Shown here: piece after piece, positions 8,711-15,852 of the stretch
Layout of the letters: every line of letters begins with the position of its first letter
Position numbering within the stretch: the first letter of the stretch is position 1
Assembly (NCBI GenBank): GCA_900472485.1
Contig: UCII01000009.1
Location: forward strand, 195,995 to 259,994
Origin: Hyphomicrobiales bacterium
GTDB taxonomy: Bacteria > Pseudomonadota > Alphaproteobacteria > Rhizobiales > Rhizobiaceae
Direction: 5' to 3'
Length of the DNA: 64,000 bases
Notes under the pieces: model-generated
Seen by the model: only the letters and a program-made list of their open reading frames with translations
What the model was told of the DNA's origin: nothing
Databases searched by the model: none
Program-made: the position numbers and the translations under genes

Positions 8711-9040
8711 CTATTTGCTAAGGCGGCGCACGTTCGAGCGAACGCGCCTGCTATAGGGTTTTATCGCGGCGTGAGCGATCGCATCGGCGATGCTGCGCTG
8801 GCTTGTCGCGCCTGCAGCCGTCAGAGCCGCGAAACCCTGTTGCACCATTGCTGCGTTGACGGCAACGGCGCTTTCCGCCGCAGCCATCATCTTCTCTGAA
8901 AACATCCGGTTCATTTCAGCCGCGTTCACGCTGCCGGCAAGCGCGTCCATCCACATCTGCTGCAGCCGTATGGCGATCACGACAGGCGCTTGCAGCCAGA
9001 GTGTGGCAAGATCGTTGGAGAGGCCGCGACCGGATGCCAT
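8711..9040 (-). CDS. Hypothetical 109-residue protein of the methyl-transfer operon (phasin-like helices)
   Basis: The start at 9040 is fixed by GAGGGA upstream and by the 3-base overlap with the stop codon of the methyltransferase gene, so the pair is translationally coupled. The protein is Ala/Met-rich and almost wholly helical (LATLWLQAPVVIAIRLQQMW, then repeated AAA-rich helices) and ends in a basic segment. The helix pattern recalls short phasins, but no diagnostic motif is present. Its place between the methyl-THF methyltransferase and the activator suggests an accessory or scaffolding role, which is inference. Confidence 0.7.
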   Translation of the reverse strand: MASGRGLSNDLATLWLQAPVVIAIRLQQMWMDALAGSVNAAEMNRMFSEKMMAAAESAVAVNAAMVQQGFAALTAAGATSQRSIADAIAHAAIKPYSRRVRSNVRRLSK

Positions 9041-9041
9041 C

Positions 9042-10010
9042 TTATTCCCTCGCTGCTCCTGCACCCGCGCGCGCTGCACGCCCGCCGCGGCGTCCGCCGC
9101 CGGCGGCAGGTGCCGCCGTTGCTGCCGCAGCTGCGACGCCGCTTTCGGCCGGCTTGTAATCGCGGTAAGTCATGATCCAGTTGGTGCAATTGGCATCCGT
9201 GCCGTTCAGCACGTTGGCGGCGCGCACGGCTTCCATTTCCTGCGGGCGGCAAGGGTTCATGATCGCCGAGGTCATGCCTGCGCCGATGACCATCGGAATG
9301 AAACCGGCATTGATGCCGTGGCGATGCGGCAGGCCGAACGAAATGTTGGAAAGTCCGCAGGTGGTGTTGACCTTCAGCTCGTTGCGCAGGCGATGCAGCA
9401 GTGCAAAGACCTGACGGCCGGCGTCGCCCAGCGCCCCGATCGGCATGACGAGCGGGTCGACGACGATATCATGCGGCTTGATGCCGTGATCCATGGCGCG
9501 CTCGACGATCTTCTTGGCGACGGCGAAACGTACATCCGGATCCATGGAAATGCCGGTTTCGTCGTTCGAGATGGCGACGACGGGCACGTCGTATTTCTTG
9601 ACGAGCGGCAGGATGGCTTCGAGCTTTTCCTCTTCGCCCGTGACCGAGTTGACCAGCGGCCGGCCCTTGGCAACCTTGAGTGCAGCTTCGATCGCAGCCG
9701 TGACCGAGCTGTCGATCGAGAGCGGTACGTCGACAAGACCCTGCACGATCTCCAGCGTCTGCACTAGAAGACCCGGTTCGGTCTCGTTGGGATTGACCGA
9801 GGTGACACCCGCGTTGACGTCCAGCATGGTCGCACCGGCGGCTACCTGTTCCAGAGCGTCTTTGATGACGGTATCGAAATTGCCTTCGATCATCTCGGCA
9901 GCGAGCTTCTTGCGCCCGGTCGGGTTGATGCGCTCGCCGATCACGCAGAAAGGCTGGTCGAAGCCTATGATGATCTCGCGGGTGGCGGAGGCAACGATGG
10001 TACGCGTCAT
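9042..10010 (-). CDS. Methyltetrahydrofolate:corrinoid methyltransferase (MeTr/MtgA-like, pterin-binding)
   Basis: This 322-residue protein is a dihydropteroate-synthase-like TIM barrel of the MeTr/AcsE/MtgA type: IGERINPTGRKKL near the N-terminus, then DVNAG and SIDSS, which bind the pterin. It lacks the extra domains of MetH. Such enzymes transfer methyl between a corrinoid protein and tetrahydrofolate. With MetF next to it, the direction is probably corrinoid to THF. The C-terminal ~35 residues are Ala/Gly-rich with Arg (GGGRRGGRAARAGAGAARE) and lie outside the barrel. AGAGGA precedes the ATG. The next gene overlaps its stop. Confidence 0.88.
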   Translation of the reverse strand: MTRTIVASATREIIIGFDQPFCVIGERINPTGRKKLAAEMIEGNFDTVIKDALEQVAAGATMLDVNAGVTSVNPNETEPGLLVQTLEIVQGLVDVPLSIDSSVTAAIEAALKVAKGRPLVNSVTGEEEKLEAILPLVKKYDVPVVAISNDETGISMDPDVRFAVAKKIVERAMDHGIKPHDIVVDPLVMPIGALGDAGRQVFALLHRLRNELKVNTTCGLSNISFGLPHRHGINAGFIPMVIGAGMTSAIMNPCRPQEMEAVRAANVLNGTDANCTNWIMTYRDYKPAESGVAAAAATAAPAAGGGRRGGRAARAGAGAARE

Positions 10011-10112
10011 ATCTGATCCTCTGGTCAGTTGGCCCGATAGCAGGTCTATCGTGCAGTGATTTGGGTTACAAGCCGGCCGGTTCCTCTCCTGGCCCGCCTC
10101 TATCTATAGAAC

Positions 10113-11219
10113 TCAATGCGCTTGCGGCGGCGTATGGTGGGCTGCAATCTCCGCCATGGCCTGCTGGTTTTCTTCCCGGCCTTCGCTGATCTGGTGCAGG
10201 CGCTCGGCGACCAGGGCGTCGCTGCGGCTTGCCTCGCGCTTCCAAGGCTGGCGGCCTTTCAGGACGCCGGAATCATGCACCATTTCAGCGACATATTCCT
10301 CCTGGCGGTAGGCCATGACGTGAATGCCGGAAACGCCCTCGATCTCCTTCACCTCGTTGATGATGTCGATGCAGAGCTGCTTGCCTTCCTTCTTCTGATC
10401 CTGTGCGCCCTCGATGCGCTTGATGACGGCATCTGGAATATGGACGCCCGGCACGTTCGAGCGCATCCAGCGGGCGGTCTTTGCCGAGGCGAGCGGGCCG
10501 ACGCCGACGAGAATGAAGCATTTTTCGTTGAGGCCGAGATCGCGCACCTTCTTCATATATTCCCGGAACATCGGTACGTCGTAGCAATACTGGCTCTGGA
10601 CGAACTGTGCCCCGGCTTCGATCTTTTTTGCCAGCCGATAGGGGCGGAAGTCATAAGGCGGCGCGAAGGGGTTGATGGCTGCGCCGAGAAAAACCTTCGG
10701 TGGCGACGTCAGCTTGCGGCCGGAGAGGAATTTGGCGTTGTCGCGCATGATGCGCACGGTTTCGAGCAGCGACATGCAATCGAGATCGAAGACCGGCTTG
10801 GCGCCCGGCTGATCGCCGGCTTGTACGCCGTCACCGGTCAGGCACATGATGTTGCAAACGCCCATGGCGGCAGCGCCCAGCACGTCGCCCTGGATAGCGA
10901 TGCGATTCTTGTCGCGGCAGGCGATCTGCATGATCGGCGCATAGCCCATGCGTGTCAGAAGCGCGCAGATGCCGACCGAAGACATATGGCAGTTGGCGCC
11001 GGAGGCATCGACGGCGTTGATACCGTCAACCCAGCCTTCAAAGATGGCGGCGCGCTCGTAGACGTCTTCGGCATTGGCGCTGTCGGGCGGGTTCAATTCG
11101 GCGGTCACGGCGAATTCGCCGCGGCGAAGCACGCGCTCCAGCCGCCCGAGCGAATAGTGGCCGGGCAGGGGATCGAGCGGCAGGTGAACGCCAAGCGGAT
11201 TTTCATCGATATGCGACAT
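10113..11219 (-). CDS. Methylenetetrahydrofolate reductase (MetF family) of the methyl-oxidation module
   Basis: The 368-residue protein is a MetF-type FAD-dependent TIM barrel (about residues 30-310): the sheet beginning AVTAELNPPDS, the folate/flavin segment CLTGDG and the late strand ILVGVGPLAS are recognisable. It is ~70 residues longer than Escherichia coli MetF, mostly in a C-terminal extension. It starts 3 bases after the stop of the MetV-like gene, so the two are cotranscribed. In this setting it most likely oxidises methyl-THF to methylene-THF. It may be separate from a biosynthetic MetF elsewhere. Confidence 0.88.
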   Translation of the reverse strand: MSHIDENPLGVHLPLDPLPGHYSLGRLERVLRRGEFAVTAELNPPDSANAEDVYERAAIFEGWVDGINAVDASGANCHMSSVGICALLTRMGYAPIMQIACRDKNRIAIQGDVLGAAAMGVCNIMCLTGDGVQAGDQPGAKPVFDLDCMSLLETVRIMRDNAKFLSGRKLTSPPKVFLGAAINPFAPPYDFRPYRLAKKIEAGAQFVQSQYCYDVPMFREYMKKVRDLGLNEKCFILVGVGPLASAKTARWMRSNVPGVHIPDAVIKRIEGAQDQKKEGKQLCIDIINEVKEIEGVSGIHVMAYRQEEYVAEMVHDSGVLKGRQPWKREASRSDALVAERLHQISEGREENQQAMAEIAAHHTPPQAH

Positions 11220-11222
11220 CGC

Positions 11223-11801
11223 TCAGGCTTCCTTTTTCGCCGCTTCGCGGGCTGCCGCGGCTTCGGCCGTGACGCGAAGCCAAGAGGACGTCTCGCGAAG
11301 CGACTGGTTGACGGGCTTCTGCACCTTCAGGATCGCATCGCCCTCTGTCATGTTCCTCGAGCCGTTCCAGGCCTGCACCCAGACGCAGGGCATATCGGGC
11401 TCCACTTCGCAATTGCCATTGGCGCGAACGCCGCCACAGGGGCCGTTGCGCAGCTGCTTGGGACAGTTCATCGGACAGGACATGCCCGTCGATGACAGTG
11501 CGCATTGGCCGCACATTCGGCAATCGAACAGGAAGCCCTTCACATTGCGTTCGATGAAGGTGATCGGGCGCTCCACGCGATCGTAGCCGAACGCCTTCCA
11601 CAGCGGATGAAGCAGCAGGAAGGTGTCGGCGAAACGACGGTAGAACCATTCGAAGAAACGCGAGTGACGCACAGCCCAGAGACGGACCGTATATTTGCGC
11701 CGTGCGCGGCGGTTAGGGGAGACGCCGGCCGGCGTGTAGGCGCCGCTGGCCGCCTTCGAGCCCGCGGCGGCGTTGCCAGGCTTCTGGACGGCATCAGCCA
11801 T
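11223..11801 (-). CDS. MetV-like protein (methylene-THF reductase C-terminal, Cys-rich domain)
   Basis: This 192-residue protein carries the MTHFR_C domain seen in acetogen MetV. A Cys-rich core (about residues 93-136) reads CRMCGQC...SCPMNCP...NGPCGG...C and can bind zinc or Fe-S. The first ~40 residues are low complexity and a TM-like or amphipathic helix is not obvious. In acetogens MetV pairs with MetF and lets it use other electron carriers. Here it lies directly upstream of metF with a 3-base gap and overlaps the preceding gene by 8 bases. Partner role inferred from order and family. Confidence 0.82.
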   Translation of the reverse strand: MADAVQKPGNAAAGSKAASGAYTPAGVSPNRRARRKYTVRLWAVRHSRFFEWFYRRFADTFLLLHPLWKAFGYDRVERPITFIERNVKGFLFDCRMCGQCALSSTGMSCPMNCPKQLRNGPCGGVRANGNCEVEPDMPCVWVQAWNGSRNMTEGDAILKVQKPVNQSLRETSSWLRVTAEAAAAREAAKKEA

Positions 11802-12096
11802 TGTCGCGGCCTCCGGCCTTTACGAGCCCCACCAGCCGCTCGCGATCATACGCGGCCTCGAGCTCGGTTGCGGCCTTGTCCGCCTCGGCTTCGAGATCGT
11901 CGGATACAGGCACGGGATCGGCCTTGCGCCATTCGGCGAGATAGTCGTCGGTTTCGGCTGCGCCCGTGCGCATGGCGCACATGTCGATTGCTTCGGTAAA
12001 GCGCAGCGAAAGCTCGCGTTTTGCCGTCTGCCTGCCCTTCTTGATGATGACCTGGGCCGGAATGTCCCGCCAGTAAACGACAATGCGATCTGCCAT
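11794..12096 (-). CDS. Virulence-factor-family small protein (PF13769-like), 100 residues
   Basis: The start at 12096 has AGGAG at ideal spacing, and the longer open frame upstream has none. The product begins MADRIVVYWRDIPAQVIIKK, the typical opening of proteins annotated as virulence factor in alphaproteobacteria, and ends in a charged helix. The family name is historical and no biochemical function is known to me. Its 3' end overlaps the MetV-like start by 8 bases, so it belongs to the methyl-transfer operon and is probably an accessory protein. Confidence 0.75.
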   Translation of the reverse strand: MADRIVVYWRDIPAQVIIKKGRQTAKRELSLRFTEAIDMCAMRTGAAETDDYLAEWRKADPVPVSDDLEAEADKAATELEAAYDRERLVGLVKAGGRDNG

Positions 12097-12331
12097 GCGC
12101 AAAATCTCCTCTTCACGCCAGAATGCACGCCGGCAGACCTCGGGACTGCGCTCGCCACGACGCGGCGCATGCCGAAAAGCGACGCCGCATGAAAAGCTTA
12201 TCCGCAAGCATTCCCAACGGGCATTTTCCTTTGAAATTATCGGGTTCGAACTGTGATTGAATGTACCTTACTCGTCCAGCATGTCGGTGGCGACAAAGAA
12301 GCAGCGGGGCGGAAACGACAGGGCGTCGCAA

Positions 12332-12970
12332 TCAGACGACCGACAGTTCGCGGGCAAGGTCGCCGTAACCGGTGAAGCGATATTCATAATCCAGGCCGAG
12401 ATAGGCGGCAGCTTCCTTCGCCTTTGCCTGCAGCATTGGATCCTCTTCCTGCGAGAGGTAGACCACCTTGCGGTAGTTGCCGAAATACATGTCGCGCAGC
12501 TCAGGATGACGGTCCAAACCCAGCGGGACGATGACGAAGGCTTCGAACTGTCGCGTCAGGAAATCGGTGAGGAAAAACGAGGTAATGTCGTCGTCGCGCG
12601 CCGCGAAAGCTTCGTTGCCCGTGAAGAAGGAGTAACAGTGCGGACCGGACAAGCGATCTATTCCCTCGCGCTCGCAAATCCTGTCGATATCTCCCCCGGT
12701 GCCGCAATCTGCATAGCCGACGAAGATCTTGTCGAACCCGCGCGAGCGGGCATCGGCAATAGCCTGTTCCAGCGCCGGTGCGATCTTCTGCGGATAGGAA
12801 TGGTAGATTGCGGGAAGACAGTGCAGGTCGATGTGGTCGAGCCCGTTTATTCGGACGATCGCCAGTATTTCGCGCGCGATTGCGCCGCACGCGATCACAT
12901 GAACTTTTTGAGTTGCTGTGCGTTTATTGGGCGGAGGGTTTTTCTCCGAATTTTGCCGATCAACATCCAT
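12332..12970 (-). CDS. DUF1638 protein linked to corrinoid methyltransferases
   Basis: The 212-residue protein shows the DUF1638 core: VHVIACGAIAREI, then DLHCLPAIYHSYP, then FVGYADCGTGG with several conserved Cys and His residues that could bind a metal. DUF1638 genes commonly sit beside MttB-type methyltransferases and corrinoid proteins in methanogens, clostridia and some proteobacteria. No reaction is established. Its start is only 15 bases from the divergent entericidin gene, so its promoter must either lie within that gene or be shared with the corrinoid-protein gene upstream. Confidence 0.82.
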   Translation of the reverse strand: MDVDRQNSEKNPPPNKRTATQKVHVIACGAIAREILAIVRINGLDHIDLHCLPAIYHSYPQKIAPALEQAIADARSRGFDKIFVGYADCGTGGDIDRICEREGIDRLSGPHCYSFFTGNEAFAARDDDITSFFLTDFLTRQFEAFVIVPLGLDRHPELRDMYFGNYRKVVYLSQEEDPMLQAKAKEAAAYLGLDYEYRFTGYGDLARELSVV

Positions 12971-12985
12971 TCAAAGGGGCTCCTG

Positions 12986-13147
12986 ATGATGACCGTATCG
13001 ACAACAAGCAAAATCGCCGCTGCCTTCGCCGTGCTTATGGTGCTTGCTTCGTGCTCCAACACCATTCGTGGCATGGGCAGGGACACGGCAAACGCCGTCA
13101 ATGCGACGGAAGATGCCGGTCATACCGTCAAGAAGGCTGCTCAGTAA
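12986..13147 (+). CDS. Entericidin EcnA/B-family small lipoprotein
   Basis: The 53-residue product has a short basic start, a hydrophobic signal (IAAAFAVLMVLA) and a lipobox with Cys (LASC), followed by CSNTIRGMGRDTANA, typical of entericidin-like lipoproteins. AAAGGGG lies 7 bases before the ATG at 12986; a second ATG follows directly. Members are outer-membrane-anchored peptides, one of which is proposed to be bacteriolytic. The gene is antisense to, and nested within, the minus-strand methyl-transfer operon, between the corrinoid protein and DUF1638. A hairpin follows its stop. Confidence 0.8.
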   Translation: MMTVSTTSKIAAAFAVLMVLASCSNTIRGMGRDTANAVNATEDAGHTVKKAAQ

Positions 13148-13167
13148 CTCATTTGGGATGCCCACAG

Positions 13168-13194
13168 GCCGGCGACAACCTTTTCGTCGCCGGC
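13168..13194 (+). terminator. Hairpin between the convergent entericidin and corrinoid genes
   Basis: GCCGGCGAC and GTCGCCGGC form a perfect 9-bp stem with a 9-base loop 20 bases past the entericidin stop. There is no good T run on either strand, so it is a likely but weak terminator or mRNA end. Confidence 0.45.
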
Positions 13195-13209
13195 TGGAGA
13201 AATAAAGGA

Positions 13210-13911
13210 TCAGGCGCCGGCAGCCAGGCTGTTGTGCTTGCGCTTCATGAATTCCTTCGCGGTTTCGACCGCGACAGCGGCATCGCGGCAATAGGCGTCA
13301 GCACCCACGGCCTTGCCGAACTCCTCGTTCAGCGGCGCACCGCCGACCAGCACGACGTAATCGTCGCGCAGGCCCTTTTCCTTCAGCGTATCGATGACGA
13401 CCTTCATATAGGGCATCGTCGTGGTCAGCAGGGCCGACATGCCGAGGATGTCGGGCTGTTCGCGCTCGATGGCGTCGAGGTAGTTTTCGACCGGATTGTT
13501 GATACCGAGGTCGATGACGTCGAAGCCGGCGCCCTCCATCATCATGCCGACGAGGTTCTTGCCGATGTCGTGAATGTCGCCCTTGACGGTGCCGATCACC
13601 ATTTTGCCCAGCTTCGGCGCGCCGGTCTGTGCAAGAAGCGGACGCAGGATAAACATGCCGGCCTTCATCGCATTGGCGGACAGCAGAACTTCCGGAACGA
13701 AGAGAATGCCGTCACGGAAGTCGATGCCGACGATGCGCATGCCTTCGACCAGCGCCTGGGTCAGAATATCGTAAGGGGCCCAGCCACGCTCCAGGAGAAT
13801 ATTGGTGGCTTCCTCGATTTCTTCCTTCAAGCCGTCATACAGGTCGTCATGCATCTGCTGCACGAGCTCTTCATCAGAAAGTTCCGAGAGAATGATTTCG
13901 TCGTCAGACAT
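13210..13911 (-). CDS. Corrinoid-binding methyl carrier protein (MttC/MtgC-like)
   Basis: The 233-residue protein has a helical cap (B12-binding_2, about residues 10-90) and a Rossmann B12-binding domain (about 95-215). GDIHDIGKN contains the DxHxxG motif whose His is the lower axial ligand of cobalt. SALLTTT and VGGAPL contact the nucleotide tail. It should shuttle methyl between the MttB-like and MeTr-like enzymes. The start chosen is the ATG at 13911 (MSDDEIIL); alternatives are ATG 13920 and TTG 13935, and the site upstream (GGAG, 3-base spacing) does not settle it. It faces the MttB-like gene across a shared divergent region. Confidence 0.9.
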   Translation of the reverse strand: MSDDEIILSELSDEELVQQMHDDLYDGLKEEIEEATNILLERGWAPYDILTQALVEGMRIVGIDFRDGILFVPEVLLSANAMKAGMFILRPLLAQTGAPKLGKMVIGTVKGDIHDIGKNLVGMMMEGAGFDVIDLGINNPVENYLDAIEREQPDILGMSALLTTTMPYMKVVIDTLKEKGLRDDYVVLVGGAPLNEEFGKAVGADAYCRDAAVAVETAKEFMKRKHNSLAAGA

Positions 13912-14012
13912 GCGCTCCATCCCATTTTCGTGCAATGCATCAGAGACTTGTATAAAACACTGTCGCCATTACCGATAGACCGGAAGGCCGCTAAAACTCT
14001 TTTTGAATGCGA

Positions 14013-14035
14013 CGTCGCGCGGATCAATCGCGACG
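14013..14035. promoter_or_regulatory. Candidate operator in the divergent corrinoid-protein/MttB promoter region
   Basis: CGTCGCG and CGCGACG form a perfect 7-bp inverted repeat with a 9-base spacer, two helical turns apart overall, in the ~260-base region between divergent starts. A related arrangement (GCGAC-N11-GTCGC) occurs at 29373-29393, upstream of the transporter gene. The regulator that binds is not known; the GbdR-like protein is one candidate. Confidence 0.4.
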
Positions 14036-14170
14036 GACGAAGAACAGTTGATATTAGCAGCCCATGTCTGTCCTATGCTAATTGCTGGCGCATTAAGGAA
14101 CGTCCGCTTGGCGGAATCGGGTAGCATGGGGCCTGATAGACGCATCCATGCGCAGGAGTGAGGAAACATC

Positions 14171-15751
14171 ATGGACGATATGATTGAGCAACCGGCTGCA
14201 GGCAATGATGGCGGTGGACGGCGTTCGCGCAGCGAGGGCAGGGGTGCGGCAGCGCGGCGCGCTTCGCGCAGCGGCGGCGGGCCGGGCCCTTCGCTCCCCT
14301 ATATCACCCGTAAGATCGGCGTCTACGAAGTGCTCGACGAAGAAGGCCTGCAGCTCATCGAGCGCAATGCCGACACGGTTCTGGAGGAAATCGGCATCGA
14401 GTTTCGCGACGATGCGGAAGCTCTCCAACTTTGGAAGGATGCCGGCGCCGACGTACGCGGCCAGCGCGTGCATTTTCCGAAAGGACTTTGCCGCGAGCTT
14501 CTGAAGACGGCGCCGAAGGAATTCACATGGCATGCGCGCAACAGCGCCCGCAACGCCCATGTCGGCGGCAAGGCGACGATTTTCGCGCCGGTCTATGGTC
14601 CGCCCTTCGTCCGCGATCTCGAGGGCAACCGCCGCTATGCGACGATCGAGGATTTCCGCAATTTCGTGAAGCTCGCCTATATGGCGCCGTCGATGCATTC
14701 GTCCGGCGGCACGGTCTGCGAGCCTGTCGATATCCCGGTCAACAAGCGCCATCTCGATATGGTCTATAGCCATATCAAATATTCCGACAAGCCGTTCATG
14801 GGCTCGGTCACGGCACCGGAGCGTGCCGAGGATACGATCGCGATGGCGAAGATCGTCTTCGGCGACGATTTCGTTGAGAATAATTGCGTGACGCTGAACC
14901 TCATCAACGCCAACTCGCCGATGGTCTTCGACGAGACCATGCTCGGCGCCCTGAAGGTCTATGCGCGGCACAATCAGGCCTCGGTCGTTTCGCCGTTCAT
15001 CCTTTCGGGCGCCATGAGCCCGGTGACGGTCGCGGGCACGCTGACGCAGATTCTGGCCGAAGTGCTGGCCGGCGCTTCCTTCACACAGCTGATCCGCAAG
15101 GGCTCGCCAGTGCTCTACGGCACCTTTGCCGCCTCGATCTCGATGCAGTCGGGTGCACCGACCTTCGGCACGCCGGAACCGTCGCTCGTTTCCTATGGCG
15201 CAGCACAGCTTGCCCGCCGTCTCGGCCTGCCGTTCCGTACTGGCGGCTCGCTTTGCGGCTCCAAGATTCCGGATGCGCAGGCGGCGCATGAATCGGCCAA
15301 TACCTTGAACATGACGCTGCTGGCCGGCACGAATTTCGTGCTGCATGCGGCCGGTTGGCTCGAAGGCGGTCTCGTCTCCTCCTACGAGAAGTTCATGATC
15401 GATCAGGACCAGCTCGGCATGATGCAGAAGATGGCCGAAGGCGTCGATCTCTCGGAGAATGGCCAGGCGCTCGATGCCATCCGCGAAGTCGGTCCGGGCA
15501 GCCACTATCTCGGCTGCGGCCACACGCAGGCAAATTTCCAGTCGGCCTTCTATCGTTCGCCGCTCGCCGATAACAATTCCTTCGAGCAGTGGGAGATAGA
15601 AGGCCAAAAGCGCATCGAGCAGCGCGCCAATGCGCTTTGCCGTTCCTGGCTCGATCACTACGAAGCGCCGCCGCTCGATCCGGCCATCGACGAGGCCCTC
15701 CTCGCCTATATCCAGAAGCGCAAGGATTCCATGCCGGACGCCTTCACCTGA
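14171..15751 (+). CDS. Non-pyrrolysine MttB-superfamily methyltransferase (trimethylamine methyltransferase family)
   Basis: The 526-residue protein belongs to the MttB superfamily (PF06253): the segment KIGVYEVLDEEGLQLIE, the central SGTV-like region (SSGGTVCEPVD) and the glycine-rich barrel strands fit. The frame is uninterrupted with no in-frame amber codon, so pyrrolysine is absent, as in MtgB, MtpB and MtcB, which demethylate quaternary amines rather than trimethylamine. An extra ~40 residues at the N-terminus are Gly/Arg/Ser-rich. GGAGTGAGG precedes the ATG. Likely reaction: transfer of methyl from glycine betaine or a related betaine to the corrinoid protein encoded divergently. The substrate is inferred from the nearby transporter and Bmt-like gene. 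Confidence 0.88.
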   Translation: MDDMIEQPAAGNDGGGRRSRSEGRGAAARRASRSGGGPGPSLPYITRKIGVYEVLDEEGLQLIERNADTVLEEIGIEFRDDAEALQLWKDAGADVRGQRVHFPKGLCRELLKTAPKEFTWHARNSARNAHVGGKATIFAPVYGPPFVRDLEGNRRYATIEDFRNFVKLAYMAPSMHSSGGTVCEPVDIPVNKRHLDMVYSHIKYSDKPFMGSVTAPERAEDTIAMAKIVFGDDFVENNCVTLNLINANSPMVFDETMLGALKVYARHNQASVVSPFILSGAMSPVTVAGTLTQILAEVLAGASFTQLIRKGSPVLYGTFAASISMQSGAPTFGTPEPSLVSYGAAQLARRLGLPFRTGGSLCGSKIPDAQAAHESANTLNMTLLAGTNFVLHAAGWLEGGLVSSYEKFMIDQDQLGMMQKMAEGVDLSENGQALDAIREVGPGSHYLGCGHTQANFQSAFYRSPLADNNSFEQWEIEGQKRIEQRANALCRSWLDHYEAPPLDPAIDEALLAYIQKRKDSMPDAFT

Positions 15752-15852
15752 AGAGAGCCCGAGGCCGCCAGGGAGCAAGGCGGTGCAACACGTGTTGCCG
15801 ACCTGATCCAGAAGGAAGTCTGGCGGCCGCACTATGAATATAAGGGGCCACG

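Noticed and set aside
10116..11495. A 459-residue plus-strand frame across the MetF region
   Set aside because: It lies opposite MetF and the MetV-like gene, has no ribosome site, and shows a biased, domain-free translation.
12257..13147. A 296-residue extension of the entericidin frame
   Set aside because: The extended part is antisense to DUF1638, and the site at 12986 fits the short lipoprotein with its own lipobox and ribosome site.
14171..15751. Possible pyrrolysine-containing methyltransferase
   Set aside because: No in-frame amber codon interrupts the gene, so the protein is the non-pyrrolysine type.
14093..15832. A 579-residue open frame on the minus strand opposite the MttB-like gene
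   Set aside because: It is the antisense shadow of a well-supported gene with a family match, and its own translation shows no domain.
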